In this document: piece after piece, positions 1-13,500 of the stretch
Layout of the letters: each line of letters begins with the position of its first letter
Position numbering within the stretch: position 1 is the stretch's first letter
DNA from: Ampullaceana balthica
Taxonomy: Eukaryota; Mollusca; Gastropoda; Lymnaeidae
Reading direction: 5' to 3'
Length of the DNA stretch: 64,000 nt
Assembly (NCBI GenBank): GCA_944989445.1
Contig: CALYLW010001085.1
Span: 356,694 to 420,693, forward strand
The notes under the pieces: model-generated
What the model saw: the letters and a program-made list of their open reading frames with translations, nothing else
The model's database searches: none
What the model was told of the DNA's origin: nothing
Translations under genes and position numbers: made by a program

Positions 1-1147
1 AGTCAAAAACTTGGTTTTTTACGGGTTGTTTTTATTAACTGCTTACATAAATATGGCATGCAATGGTAAACATGATTCCCACATTTACTTCGTTTCAATT
101 ACAATTATTTATTCATGATTATTAATTTATAAAAACCATCATATAATTGACTAATTTGCCGTTCATAAATGGCGTCACACGATTTTGGCTGATTTCTCCC
201 CCACCCCCACCCCCCGTAACACGTTATCTATCTCAAAAACTTAGACTACTTCTTCAATATGACGTCACAAAGCTTTGACACATCCCACCCGTCATTTATG
301 GAAGCCCCTAAAAAGGGTGGCAAATTGGAGACCGCCCCGGGCGGCAAAAGTTCTAGCTACGCCACTGGTTGTTGTTGTGATTTATATTGACGGGGGCCCT
401 TTTTAGCTGAACGTCATATTAACAGAGGACGTTTTCGTTTGAATTTATATTGACGGGAAACTTTTTAAATCCCTTATATTAACTTCACCCCCGTCTCTGT
501 CTTGGTCGGGCAAGCGGAAAAACAAAAGTCATAAATGACCCACTTTCCCTGCTGCTATCGATCTGAAATTTGGCACATAGACTTGTGTCACCTAACAATG
601 CATCGCATCAAAATTTCAGATCGATCGAATGTACCGTAATTAAATTAATGCACTTTTAGTTCATCTTTATATAACTATAGGTAATTCAATTTCACAGCTT
701 GTTTTTGTTCGACGTCCCGTGCCACTTGAGTCGTTCACGCCTGCCATCGGTGACCACACCTCCCCGTCCCCCCTCCCACCCTGTGTTTTACAGCAGAGGG
801 GACTTGACTCAGTTTCAGTCTGTTAATGTTTGTCGCGTTGAGCTATGTCTCCTATATAAGGAATTTATAGTCAAAAACTTTTTTTCACGGGGATGTTTAA
901 TTCACTAGTCTTATATTAGCTTGCTTTGTAAGTTTAATCGGAACCGTCCCACTATTTGTTTATAATTTTTTCACGTGCTCAGTTCACGCGTTGACGCCGA
1001 CCGTCACTGTTCACACCCCTACCGTCCATGCGCCCAGTTTTAAAACCAGGGGAGATAATTGTGTTTCAGTCTGTAAATGTCGCGTTTAAACATAATCACT
1101 AATATTAGTTATGTCTCATATATAAGGGATTTATAGTCAAAAGGTAA
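1..1147 (+). repeat. Copies of a dispersed element family with AAATCCCTTATAT / ATATAAGGGATTT ends
   Basis: Three partial or whole copies: 1-36 (right end only), 466-898 and 908-1143. Each right end reads TATAAGGGATTTATAGTC, often followed by AAAAACTTGG and a T-rich run. The middle carries a GATCGATCGAA.GTACCGTAA block. The ends are inverted relative to each other, suggesting a DNA element. No protein is encoded. Confidence 0.65.
157..308. mobile_element. MITE-like element with GCCGTTCATAAATGGCGTCA ends
   Basis: The left end GCCGTTCATAAATGGCGTCA and right end GTCATTTATGGAAGCCCC are imperfect inverted repeats. They resemble the ends of the element at 63338-63599, so this is probably a diverged copy of that family. 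Confidence 0.45.
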
Positions 1148-2176
1148 GCTGGCTTTGCACTTACTGTAAAATGCGTAGACTAAAAAGTAGAAAATTAGTG
1201 CATTTTTAATATAAGACTAGTTTTTAAAAGGTGTTTTTTAATGTTGATTATTTTAGGGGTGACTTTTGTCAAGGTTTATGGGTCGAACTGATTTGAGGTG
1301 CCATTGGTAGTTTATTGCCACACACTCCACCCAGAAGCGGTCCTCTATCCCAGGCTGCTCCACTACCAACTATTGGCTTAGGGGGGAGGGAATGGGAAAG
1401 GTTGGTCCACGCAGAGCTGGCAGATCTATTTATAACACCGTACTACCATCCACAAGCAGGGAGGGGCCGAGGAAGGCGGTTAGTCTTAAATTTCATTTTT
1501 TAGGTGGACGCAATGCAATAATAATACTGTATATACTGGTTCTAAAGCCGACCTTTTTCTTGGACAAAATCTAAGGGAAAAGGTTAAGGGGGGGGGGTGG
1601 TGGCTTATGAGCCGGTTATAGTTGATTTCTGCGTGTACCTTGCATATTGGTGTAGTTATTGTAGAACATCAAGGTCCTTTTCTATATTCTACAAGATTCG
1701 ACTGCTCTACCAGAAGCTATAAAATAATTAGTAAACATCTGAACTTACCTTAATTAATCACTTTATTTATTTTTGTGAATGTTTTAATAAATTGTTTTAC
1801 AAATTTTGTTTTCAACAACGAATTTTTAATGTACGCACTTTCGCCACTGTTTAAAAAAAAATAAAAATAATAAATAATAATAATAAATTTTTTTAAATAT
1901 ATTTTTAATTAAAAAAATAATTAATAATTCCGGTAACTCTTGCCTAACAAAGAGCACAAAGATAGATAGGTAGTACAACGTAAACAATCATAATGACCGA
2001 TGTAGCTTGTAGTTTAAAAAAAATGTGTACCATTTTATTTACGATGTCCTATTATTTTTTGGGGTCAGCTTATGAGCGACTAGCACACATTTAATACTAT
2101 TCTCTTCCAAAAGAGGGGGGGGGTCGGCTTATGAACGAACGGGGTATAGGACGAGTATATACGGTTATTGTTGTTT
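1148..2176. other. AT-rich intergenic DNA, no gene seen
   Basis: A-rich and T-rich runs around 1850-1930. Two short stretches (about 1590 and 2125) share the motif GGCTTATGA with G-runs. No convincing reading frame or splice-flanked exon was found. Confidence 0.5.
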
Positions 2177-2707
2177 TTAAATCCCTATATTAACTTCACC
2201 GCCGTCTCTGTCATCATCTCTGTCGTCATCTCATGGGCGGGCGGAAAAACAAAAGTAAAAAATGACCCACTTCCCGTGATCCTATCGAGCTGAAATTTGG
2301 CACACGGACACCTCTCACCTAACAATGCATCGTATCAAAATCAGATCGATCGAACGTATCGTAATTAAATGAATGCATTTTTTAGTTTATCCTTATATAA
2401 CGTATGTAATTTCAAACTCACTGTTTGTTATTGTTTTTTTCCACGTGAAAGTTAGAGTTGAGGCGTTGAGGCGACCCATCGAAATACCGGCGTGCTTTTG
2501 TTTACATTTTACGTGTCACGCTGAGCTCGGTCAAGCGATTGGTGACCAGACTCTCCCCCAACCCCCAGGGTTATGAAGCAATGTTGAGTTAAGACAGATT
2601 CAGTCAGTAAATGTTTGTAGCGTTTGAAAATAATCAATACTGTTAGTTATGTCTCATATATAAGGGATTTATAGTCAAAAACTTTTTTTTACGGGGTTGT
2701 TTTATTT
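2177..2707 (+). repeat. Full copy of the AAATCCCTTATAT dispersed element
   Basis: Starts AAATCCCTATATTAAC and ends CATATATAAGGGATTTATAG before TCAAAAACTT. It contains the TGACCCACTTCCCGTGAT and CAGATCGATCGAACG blocks seen in other copies. Confidence 0.7.
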
Positions 2708-2753
2708 AAAATAATTTTTATAACTGCACATGTTGCTATTTTCAAATTTTAAT

Positions 2754-5036
2754 ATTTCCAACTGGCCCTACCTCCAACTGGTCCTGTCTCTAACTGGCCC
2801 TACCTCCAACTGGTCCTGTCTCTAACTGGTCCTACCACCAACTGGTCCTGTCTGTAACTGGTCCTACCACCAACTGGTCCTGTCTGTAACTGGTCCTACC
2901 TCCAACTGGTCCTACCTCCAACTGGTCCTGTCTGTAACTGGTCCTACCTCCAACTGGCCCTACCTCCAACTGGTCCTGTCTCTAACTGGCCCTACCTCCA
3001 ACTGGTCCTGTCTCTAACTGGTCCTACCTCCAACTGGTCCTGTCTCTAACTGGTCCTACCACCAACTGGTCCTGTCTGTAACTGGTCCTACCACCAACTG
3101 GTCCTGTCTGTAACTGGTCCTACCTCCAACTGGTCCTACCTCCAACTGGTCCTGTCTGTAACTGGTCCTACCTCCAACTGGTCCTGTCTCTAACTGGCCC
3201 TACCTCCAACTGGTCCTGTCTCTAACTGGTCCTACCACCAACTGGTCCTGTCTGTAACTGGTCCTACCACCAACTGGTCCTGTCTGTAACTGGTCCTACC
3301 TCCAACTGGTCCTACCTCCAACTGGTCCTGTCTGTAACTGGTCCTACCTCCAACTGGCCCTACCTCCAACTGGTCCTGTCTCTAACTGGCCCTACCTCCA
3401 ACTGGTCCTGTCTCTAACTGGTCCTACCTCCAACTGGTCCTGTCTCTAACTGGTCCTACCACCAACTGGTCCTGTCTGTAACTGGTCCTACCACCAACTG
3501 GTCCTGTCTGTAACTGGTCCTACCTCCAACTGGTCCTACCTCCAACTGGTCCTGTCTGTAACTGGTCCTACCTCCAACTGGCCCTACCTCCAACTGGTCC
3601 TGTCTCTAACTGGCCCTACCTCCAACTGGTCCTGTCTCTAACTGGTCCTACCTCCAACTGGTCCTGTCTCTAACTGGTCCTACCACCAACTGGTCCTGTC
3701 TGTAACTGGTCCTACCACCAACTGGTCCTGTCTGTAACTGGTCCTACCTCCAACTGGTCCTACCTCCAACTGGTCCTGTCTGTAACTGGTCCTACCTCCA
3801 ACTGGTCCTACCTCCAACTGGTCCTGTCTGTAACTGGTCCTACCTCCAACTGGTCCTGTCTGTAACTGGTCCTACCACCAACTGGTCCTGTCTGTAACTG
3901 GTCCTACCTCCAACTGGTCCTGTCTGTAACTGGTCCTACCTCCAACTGGTCCTACCTCCAACTGGTCCTGTCTGTAACTGGTCCTACCACCAACTGGTCC
4001 TGTCTGTAACTGGTCCTACCACCAACTGGTCCTGTCTGTAACTGGTCCTACCACCAACTGGTCCTACCTCAAACTGGTCCTACCTCCAACTGGTCCTGTC
4101 TGTAACTGGTCCTACCACCAACTGGTCCTACCTCCAACTGGTCCTATCTGCAACTGGTCCTAGCACCAACTCGTCCTACCTCCAACTGGTCCTACCTCCA
4201 ACTGGTCCTACCACCAACTGGTCCTACCTCCAACTGGTCCTACCACCAACTGGTCCTACCACCAACTGGTCCAACCACCAACTGGTCATACCACCAACTG
4301 GTCCTACCACCAACTGGTACTACCTCCAACTAGTCCTACCACCAACTGGTCCTAACACCAACTCTTCCTATCTGCAACTGGTCCTAGCACCAACTGGTCC
4401 TACCACCAACTGGTCCTACCTCCAACTGGTCCTAGCACCAACTGGTCCTAGCACCAACTGGTCCTAGCACCAACTAGTCCTACCACCAACTGGTCCTAGC
4501 ACCAACTGGCCCTACCTCCAACTGGTCCTGTCTCTAACTGGTCCTACCTCCAACTGGTCCTGTCTGTAACTGGTCCTACCACCAACTGGTCCTACCTCCA
4601 ACTGATCCTATCTGCAACTGGTCCTAGCACCAACTGGTCCTACCACCAACTGGTCCTACCTCCAACTGGTCCTGTCTCTAACTGGTCCTACCTCCAACTG
4701 GTCCTGTCTGTAACTGGTCCTACCTCCAACTGGTCCTAGCACCAACTCGTCCTACCTTCAACTGGTCCTACCTCCAACTGGTCCTACCACCAACTGGTCC
4801 TACCTCCAACTGGTCCTACCACCAACTGGTCCTACCACCAACTGGTCCAACCACCAACTGGTCATACCACCAACTGGTCCTACCACCAACTGGTACTACC
4901 TCCAACTAGTCCTACCACCAACTGGTCCTACCACCAACTGGTCCTACCTCCAACTGGTCCTAGCACCAACTGGTCCTAGCACCAACTGGTCCTACCACCA
5001 ACTGGTCCTACCTCCAACTGGTCCTATCTCTAACTA
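2754..5036. repeat. 2.3-kb minisatellite of a 16-bp unit
   Basis: About 140 copies of AACTGGTCCTACCTCC and variants (TGTCTGTA, TGTCTCTA, TACCACCA, TAGCACCA). The variants recur in a fixed order over stretches of 250-300 bp in the first half, indicating higher-order duplication. Copies after about 4050 are more diverged. Confidence 0.97.
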
Positions 5037-5270
5037 TTCCCAGTTCCAACGTGTGATATTTGTATCCCCATTTGTTCATTTCTCCAACTGTATTTCGCAC
5101 TGGACCTATCACTGAATAAATACACATAGTCCTGTATAGATCATACAATTACCAACAAATTAGTTCTTTGTCTTGTTGTTAGTCTTTTCCGTGCTCAAAC
5201 TCACGGACCATTCGCTAACCCGGGCACCAATTAATGCGATTCAAGAGTACATCCTACCCCTACCATCACC

Positions 5271-5477
5271 CAGAGGCGTCACTGGGTTGAGGTGGGGGGT
5301 GGGGGTGCCGACCGCACTGGGTGACACCATCACAAGAGGTGACACCAAAACGTAAAATTCTGTATGATCCAGCAATTTAGAAATGACAGATTTGGAGGAG
5401 GTCTATTGGGGAAGTCTTGAGGGGGTTACACCATGAGCTACCGCACTGGGTGACACCAACCCTAGTGACGCCCCCTG
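5271..5477. mobile_element. hAT-type MITE
   Basis: Ends CAGAGGCGTCACTGGG and CCCTAGTGACGCCCCCTG form imperfect terminal inverted repeats. Flanking 8-mers CCATCACC and CCTTCACC match at 7 of 8 positions, as expected for a target-site duplication. Confidence 0.65.
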
Positions 5478-5548
5478 CCTTCACCACTTGATGCGCAAGG
5501 CTTTAATCTTTTTACTGAAAGCAAATTTCAAGAAGATCAACTTTAAAT

Positions 5549-5711
5549 CAATGTCCCCTCTAAGGTTCGTTGATCCGTGTGCAATGTAAAAAAAAATTCG
5601 TGTGAAAAGTTGCACAGTATCCATTTTTGTGCAAAAGTTTACAAAATTTGCTGCGCGGTAATTCAAAACTACTGCGCCGCGTCACAGCCGCACAGCCTGA
5701 AGGGAACATTG
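5549..5711. mobile_element. MITE with CAATGTYCCCTCTAAG ends
   Basis: The left end CAATGTCCCCTCTAAGG and right end CTGAAGGGAACATTG are inverted. Flanks CTTTAAAT / CTTTATAT are a near-perfect 8-bp duplication. Related copies lie at about 8370-8501 (opposite orientation) and 18118-18315. Confidence 0.65.
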
Positions 5712-6204
5712 CTTTATATGTGTTAGTGGTTGTTCTGACAGCTAGGCATATGTAAAAACTCTACCATGTCAGTTCTGAGAGCCACATAGATGTACAAAAT
5801 GTACAATGCCAAGGGAAAACCCGGAAGATTTGAAAACTGTGCGGTGTGGGGCGACTAGGGCATTCACGCGTTAAATGAAACTTCTATCTATAAATCTATA
5901 AATTTATTTATGTGATTCCCTCGATCGAACCCAACCTCATAGATCCACACAATTACTTCAAGGGACACGTTGTGTTGTATATGTCTCCCTAGAAATGTAA
6001 ATAACATACTGGTCAATACATTTTAATTAGCCTTAATGATGTGAAGATCTCGTGATCATCCCGTGAGTCCACGAGAGTTGTATGAGAGTTGATTAAGACG
6101 TCATGGCGTTATTTGTGGAGAAGAGAATGTCTTTTTATCCAGCGCAGAAGAAATGTTAGGCAGGGGGAATACACAGAGCTCGGAGTGAATGATGGAGAGA
6201 CAGA

Positions 6205-6270
6205 GAGGGAGGGTGAGAGAGAGAGAGAGAGAGAGAGGAGGGGGGATGAGAGGGACAGGGGGGGGGAGAA
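6205..6270. repeat. Purine-rich simple repeat
   Basis: (GA)n followed by a G-rich tract. A short open frame across it is a by-product of the simple sequence. Confidence 0.85.
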
Positions 6271-6395
6271 TTTGCTACTGTAGCCTCGTCTGAGATGTAA
6301 TTTTATTATTTACTAATTGGTCGGGAAAATGTTCGATAGCATAACAAATGAAGACAACAGCATTGGTCTTGAAATAATTGAATAATTGCAATAAT

Positions 6396-6440
6396 CTTCT
6401 GTATAGAAGGAGCGTCTGTAAACAGATAAGATAATTGAAA
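6396..6440 (+). mobile_element. SINE 3'-end fragment
   Basis: Shares AATCTTCTGTATAGAAGGAG and GATAAGATAA with the tail of the tRNA-derived SINE at 14369-14658. Confidence 0.55.
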
Positions 6441-6465
6441 GCTAAAACAAACGAGGCTAACACAT

Positions 6466-6755
6466 AACCAACACAACACTAACTACATTACATCGTTAAC
6501 ACACTGCCAACACATCACTAACTACATTACATCGCTTACACATCACTAACTACATTACATCGCTAACACACTGCCAGCACAACACTAACTACATTACATC
6601 GCTTACACATCACTAACTACATTACATCGTTAACACACTGCCAACAAAACACTACATGACATCGCTTACACATCACTAACTACATTACATCGTTAACACA
6701 CTGCCAGCACAACACTAACTACATTACACCGTTAACACACTGCCAACACAATGTA
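6466..6755. repeat. Tandem array of ACTAACTACATTACATCG units
   Basis: Two alternating modules, one containing CACATCACTAACTACATT and the other TTAACACACTGCCAACAC, repeat about eight times with variation. Confidence 0.9.
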
Positions 6756-6837
6756 ATCCAGCGGCATGAACTGTCATTACCATCTCAGAAATAATCCATG
6801 TTAACTTGTTACTATTGATAACAAGTTATAGGGGGAA

Positions 6838-6962
6838 ATTAAAGTGACAATTAAGTTATATTAAAGTGACAATTAAGTTATATTAAAGTGACAATTAAGT
6901 TATATTAAAGTGACAATTAAGTTATATTAAAGTGACAATTAAGTTATATTAAAGTGACATCA
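6838..6962. repeat. 22-bp tandem array, five copies
   Basis: The unit contains AAGTGACAATTAAGTTATAT repeated almost perfectly. Confidence 0.93.
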
Positions 6963-9900
6963 AGTAAATTTACACAATGTGTTTTTAAATAGCACCGTTA
7001 AAAACAATTGTTAAGGTAAGAAATCTGGAAATGTTTCGAGAAGCCAAAAATAGTTGGATTTTTTCGTTTTCTCCCCATTTCTTTCTACATTTTGTACAAG
7101 TCCGGATGTGGAATGTCAAAACCTGACTTTGTTAATGACTTTACAACTTTGCATTATACTTCTTTTATACTACGCCATAGAGACTTTAATTCTTGTTTGA
7201 ATAGTAACTGACTTTTTTGTTTTGGTCCTCTAATTATGAATATAAGGGGTGAGGGGGTGGTAGAATCTTCACTTGTAGGGGAGTCGGGTTATAGGTCACT
7301 TACTGCCTGACGCCCTCGGTCAAATGCTACTGACCGAACCCAGAAAATGATTGCAAAAGACAGGAATGGACACGGGTGATTTCGCCGACCAGGTCGGACC
7401 AGTAAGACTTAACAATTAAGGGACTTCACCTGGAGGTTAAAGATAGGTCAGTTAAAGATTGGACAGCGGAGCGTGGGTGTTGGTGTTGATAGATAACACG
7501 TAAAAATGATGACACGTCTTGAAGATTCTGATGTGTTATTGATCTTTTTGGCAACCACGTGACTGATGAATGGTTTTGTCAGTGCAGATCTGTTTAGAGT
7601 TCTTCCTTGGTTAATGAGCCACCAAACAACCGAGACATAGTGCTCTGTAAATAGGGTTCTAATCCTGGCTGGTGTATGCAGGCTCACTTGCAGCAGGCAG
7701 ACGTGTGGTCCAATCATCGCTCAGATGAGGAGAAATTCCATATATTTTTGTTACCGATTCTGTGTCATTTCTTGGTTTGACCGACAGACGGGGCGGGGCG
7801 CGCTGTTGTTTTTCTTGTTATGTGGGGAAATGAAAATGTGTGATAATGTTATACCATTGAAAGGATTTAATTCATTGTTACAGACATCGTCTAGAACCAT
7901 TTCAACATCTTATTTTTCGCGTGTCTGGCTTCTAATGGTTTACAAGATGTTTGTTGACCGGACAAATCTGTTTCGCTGCTAGTTGTTCTTAGTTTCACTT
8001 TCGGAACAAATATCTTTGTAGTTTGGATAATTTGGGGTGAAGACAATGTAAATCATAAAAAAACGGTACTTAAAAAATTGCTGTTCACAATATTCGTAGT
8101 TCCGCGAAGCTTTGGTAACAGAAATGCATGAAATATTGCATTAAGAAGCTACCGATTTAAATTTTAATTCCAAAAAGATCAATATTTATTTTTTCATTAA
8201 GAATTACATTATCTATAAAATTTACGGATTTATAAACGTTTTGTACGTGTTATTTTTTAATTTTATTTTACTTTGGTAGATCGCATAAACTTAAAAAATA
8301 AATAAATCACTGAAGTTAAAATTAAACGTAAAATAAAATCTTAAAGAAGTCTTAACTAGTGACCGAAGCCGCGCAGCAGTTTAAAATTACAACGCAGCAA
8401 ATTTTGTAAAATGTTGGAAAAAAATGTATGCTGTTAAACTTTGCTCACGAGTTGTTTTTTTTACTTTGCACACGGACCAACGAACCTTAGAGGGAACATT
8501 GTCCAGAACCCAATGTCTTATTAACTATTAAAGCTATAATAGTGATAGCGTAAAGTAATAGTAATGACAATGTAGGCCTATAGTGTATGTCAAGTTAGAA
8601 AAAAAAATCACCTGAATTCAATAATTAAACGTAAAATGTAACGTTATTCGCATACGATAAAAATTCACATCTTTACCACACATGAAATTAATAAAAATCA
8701 CAATTCCGAAATTCCCAAGCGACCACTCACGGCATACAATATGAGAACCGCTGCTGTAATCTGTAGGACTGTATAAGAAGGGTATTTGAGGCTGGTATAT
8801 TGCCGAAACAGTTCTGCCTCGGGAGGCGGGGTTGAGGAATTATGTTTATTAAAGTCAGTTACATATTGATAAGTAAATGTTGAATATACGTGGACATTAC
8901 GACTGTATAGTTTTATTCCAGAGATTGCAAACAACACCCTTGTTTATTTAACATGCCCGTGTACAGTCTACTTGTTGTCGATATGTTATTTTCGTTAAGT
9001 ACGTTAAGCTTTGAAATTGATATACAGTTCAAGGTCAGTGAGTGTGTGGTGAGCAACTTGTTTACTGACCGGCTTAAATACCGTGTACAAGTTGCACTTC
9101 AGCCTTACCGTTTATCCAAGTGTGCAAATAAAGCAAACATGAACAAACTATCAAACAATACTTTAAGTTAATAACTAACTCACTGAGTCAGTTCCTCACT
9201 ACCAGACGCTCTATAAATAGCCCAAGCGCGTTTGGTGCGCAATAGAGTGCAGATAAAACGAACACCCGTTACTAAATCCAAAGAAAATTCCAGATATCTT
9301 ACGGAAAAAAAGGTTATAAAAAATTAACACACCCGCGCTTGGTGCGTGTTTTTTTTCGTTTTTTTAAATTTTACGGAAATGTAATTTAGTGCTTATTTAT
9401 AAACATGCGGTCTTGGGGCTGCGTGTGGGCGTGTGCACTCTTGGGGTTGGAGGCACGCGTTGGCATTCTCATTAAATGCTTAAACCAGATTGAATATTAG
9501 GTTAAAAGAAACTTAAGCGGGTTGGTTATTTTCTCAAATATTAGCCGTGTAATGGATATTGGTACGCGCCGATAGAAATAAATAGAGAAAAATTACAAAT
9601 GTTGCGTTGAAATGTGGCAAAAATAGAAAATAAACAATTTGAATACAAATAGCCATCAACGTAAATTGTAGAATCTTGAATGAGGCGTAATCTAACACAG
9701 ATTACGTATTTCTACTATGATTTTTAATGGAAAAAAAAATGACCCTAAGAATTAAAGGAATTTTTAAAACGTTGTAGATCTATATAGCCAATAAATACTA
9801 TGCATTGAATTTCAGCAAATGAATTTAAAAAAATGTAAACTAATGTTAACAGTTTACAACTAGACCCGATTGACCCCAGGACGTCTCAAGTATTTCTCTG

Positions 9901-10442
9901 TATCTCCCGCACCGACAATAACGACTTCATTAGATTTGTAACCACTGGGCGAGGACAGTGGTAAATTAAACGGATCCGGATACAACATAATAATATATCT
10001 TTTGTGTATTCATCCTAGGTTTAAGGGAGAGAGAATTGCTCTTATTAAGCTGGTGTCAGGTAAAATGTTAGGGTGTATAAAGGGTTGCCCTAAAGCTGTC
10101 TAAAAATACTGGACACTAGTGTCGAAATTTGTCGATGATTCAAAAAGATACTACATTCTTATATTAAATATAAAATGTCCGGTATTGCTTCAATATTTTC
10201 ACTGGATAAATAACGAACCCGGGAAAGTCGGGTACACAACCAGACATCTGGTTACTGGTGACCTTAGGTGTATCATTTTAAAACCTTTGCAACAGCAATG
10301 TCTTCAAAAAAGTTCTTTGAGTGAAGGATATTTATTTTGTGGGTAGAATGAAAGCTCGAGTCTAGCGCCCTGTGTTTGTGCGTTGAGTGTTATATGTGAT
10401 CACAGTGCACCCATACGTGTTACCGTTGGGTCAGTTAAGACA
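6963..10442. other. Intergenic DNA upstream of SELENBP1; only a MITE copy recognised
   Basis: A reversed copy of the CAATGTTCCC MITE ends at 8501. Near 9325 there is a T-rich stretch after CGCTTGGTGCGTG. Short open frames here show no family similarity or splice support. The promoter presumably lies near 10300-10440 but no diagnostic element is evident. Confidence 0.5.
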
Positions 10443-10542
10443 ATGGGACAAGCCATCCATCTGCCGTCGTGTGGCGGGCACTGCGGAGCTAAAATACACC
10501 ACTACAATTCTACTTTACCAGCCAGCGGATTTATAAAGCCAT
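10443..10542 (+). CDS. SELENBP1: SELENBP1 exon 1 (candidate start exon)
   Basis: The ATG has A at -3 and G at +4. The frame is open for 33 codons plus one base and ends at a strong donor, CAT|GTAAGC. That phase is exactly what exon 2 requires. The peptide begins [17 protein letters not shown] and is not typical of the family, which starts close to a KCxxCGPGY motif. The intron that follows is 4.2 kb and holds a hAT element. Support is phase and signal quality only; no homology is recognised, so another first exon is possible. Confidence 0.5.
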
Positions 10543-13500
10543 GTAAGCGTAAGCAGACGTAAACGAAATTTCGACTAAAATCTGGTCTAAGAGTTGTTGG
10601 TTTTTGTTATTTTGTTGTATTCTAAATTTTGATGTACTGAACATTCTGCCCGTCTTGGTATCTTGTATGCCCTGGTAACCCCTCTGCCCTGATTTTATCT
10701 TCACCCTGATAAACTTTGTGTCCTGGTTACCTCACTGCTTTGAATAGCACCTGTGATAAGTACGCGTGGGAACTAATAAACTGCCTCAGTTCTAATTAAA
10801 GCCCAAGTCATTTCTTGGGAGGTAAATCCTCATTTACGATAATGTTAAACATTGTATTAGGTAAATCAGTGCTTCTCAAAGTGGTGGTCCGTGGACTGGT
10901 GTCGGTCCGTAAAATTAAGAAGTCCACTTGCAACACCTGCTAACTCACTTTTTAGAGTCTATGAGAAAAAGTTATTCATGTTTGAGTGACTGAGCAGATT
11001 TTGTAAATTTTTATTTTTTTTAAACAACGTTTTAAATAACCAAACCAAAAGAAAACTGTAGACTGTAGAGCAGTGGTTCCCAAAGTGGTCCGTACGGACC
11101 CCCAGGGGTCCGCGGAACCCTTCAGGGGGTCCGCGGAAAATTAAAATTGATTTGGGGGTCCCTGAACAACGTCAGGGGGTCCGCGCAAGGTTTAATATAA
11201 AATAATAAAACTGATAAATTTTTATTATTATTGAAATTAAAATAAATAATAATAAATTAAATAGTATTTGAATGCCTGTTCTACTAATTAAATACCATCT
11301 TAGATACTATCCTTCATGGATACAATGTTGTTTTACGTAGAACAATTAGTATAACTACTGTAATTCCACATCTATAACCAATCAAAATACTTGGTTTGTT
11401 GAAAGGTCAAGCTTGATGCAGAAGAAATGCCGAATTCCTAAAACTATAAGTATACAAATATAAGTTTTTAACTTGAATCTACGAGTGTTGCGAGGTTGTG
11501 TATTTTTCGATGTGTCGGGAAGTTATATTTATCTAAATTGTATCCTATCATCAAATAATGTTTTCAATAGGGCTTTACTGTAGCATTCCCTTGAAAACGT
11601 TAATAATTCTTAACAGTGGTATGTTTCAACAGATAACAGAATGAGTGAGCCCAAGGCTGGATTTAGACTTGATGGGGCCCTAAGCTATTTAAGGCCCTTT
11701 TGAAATCTAGATATTCTATATCAGTGACAAAGATGAAAACAAAATTTCAGGGCTCCAAAGAAGGCAGGGGCCCTAAGTTATAGCTTGTTTAGCTAATAGG
11801 TAAATCCAGCACTGAGTGAGCCGAAGAAACAATTCCGTCAATATGGTGTTAATGAATATTTGAAGTATGGCTAAATGTTTGGAAACAGATAAGAAAGATG
11901 AAACAATATTAACTGAATTTTTAAAAAAATGTTTGAAGTTAAAGCAATACTCTTGACTTTCTGGCATACAAGCTATACCAAATGTATTTTCAGTAAATTG
12001 ATTCATTCATCAACTCAAATATTCAAAAAAATCGTAGTGAAAGTTTGCATGGACCACTACATTATGTCATTAGAGCAGTTAATAAAATAAAAGAAATGCC
12101 TTGATGAGAAATTATTTGTTCACTATGGTTTGGAAATTGAAGAAGCCTATAATTGATCATTTATTCACACAGAAGTACGCTGGTTATCATCACGTACATA
12201 TTTAAATCGATTTAATGCTCTCTTTGATTCAGTGTCCAAATTCCTGGAAAACAAAGGCAATGATCAGCAACACAATTAACTCTAAATAAAAACAACCCGT
12301 AAAAAACCAAGTTTTTGACTATAAATCCTTTACGTATGAGACGTAACTAAAAGAATGTTCATTATAACACGCAGCGCAAGACCATCCAAAAATACAAAAT
12401 TGCAGTTGTGTCGTAAAACGTGTTTAATATAATGCGCACCGATCAGGAATATGTTTATAAAAAGTGCTGTCAATAAAATACGCACCTTATTGCGCGACAG
12501 AAAGGTTGTTCAATATAATACGCACCGCGACGCTCTATCTCAAAAAATAGCATGATACATAGGAATAAATAAAATAATCTAAAAAATCAATAATTTAATT
12601 ACGGTATATGCGATCGATCTGAAATTTTAATACATTGTTTTTATCATCGGTACGAAACTGCCTGCAAAATTTCAGCTTGCTAGCTTACGAGCAAGTGGGT
12701 TAAAAATCGAACAAAAGTTTTGGCGACAACGGCGGGCGGTCGGTCGGGCGGTCGGTCGGGCGGCCGCAGACACCACGAGTTAATATAAAGGATTTAAAAA
12801 TAACATATCCTTTATGAATGAATTATTTACCCAACTTTAACGAAACTAATTTGAAACTACAACTACTACAAGGTAACCAATTACATTTAATCAAAACTAA
12901 AAGCGTTTTGTCTGAGTTTGTTGCAAACTTTTTTCTGTGCAAACAAAACTTAGGAACAGGAGAATGTTCTCAGTTTTCAAATCTTTTGAAATTGCAAAAT
13001 AGAGATAAAGATTTGCTTGCCTACTCTCAAAACTTAACGGCTCTTCATGCAGACCTCAGACCTGAACCAAAGATTTGTAGGCATTCGTCACTAATGGATA
13101 TTTCCGAATGGCAGTTGAACTCTTTAGCGCATGGACAATCTCAGGTCCAAAACACAGATGAATACATACTAATAAAGCAGCGCCTTGTTGAAATATCGAC
13201 AAATGAGGAACTTAAACCAATATTTGGACTAGGATAGCACAAATTATGGTTACAAAGTCAGATCCAAATTTTGTATCATGCATTATAGGTTATTGTGCAG
13301 AATTTTTGACTGTTTTTCCTGCCTTCCTATTTGGTAGAACAAATATTCAGTGGCGTTATGAACCTCATTATAAAAAACAAGAACAACAACAAAAAAATAA
13401 AATAAATAAACGACTAGAAATTGGTGCTCGTGAGGATTTGCGGTTCCTACACACAAACATTGAGTCGGTCATAAATCCTATATATTAAAAGGCTATGTTC

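Noticed and set aside
9320..9365. Rho-independent-terminator-like T-run after a GC stretch
   Set aside because: Bacterial terminator logic does not apply in this eukaryotic context and no gene ends here.
12818..13237. 139-codon frame as a host gene
   Set aside because: It lies between hAT inverted repeats with an 8-bp duplication and encodes a broken transposase piece.
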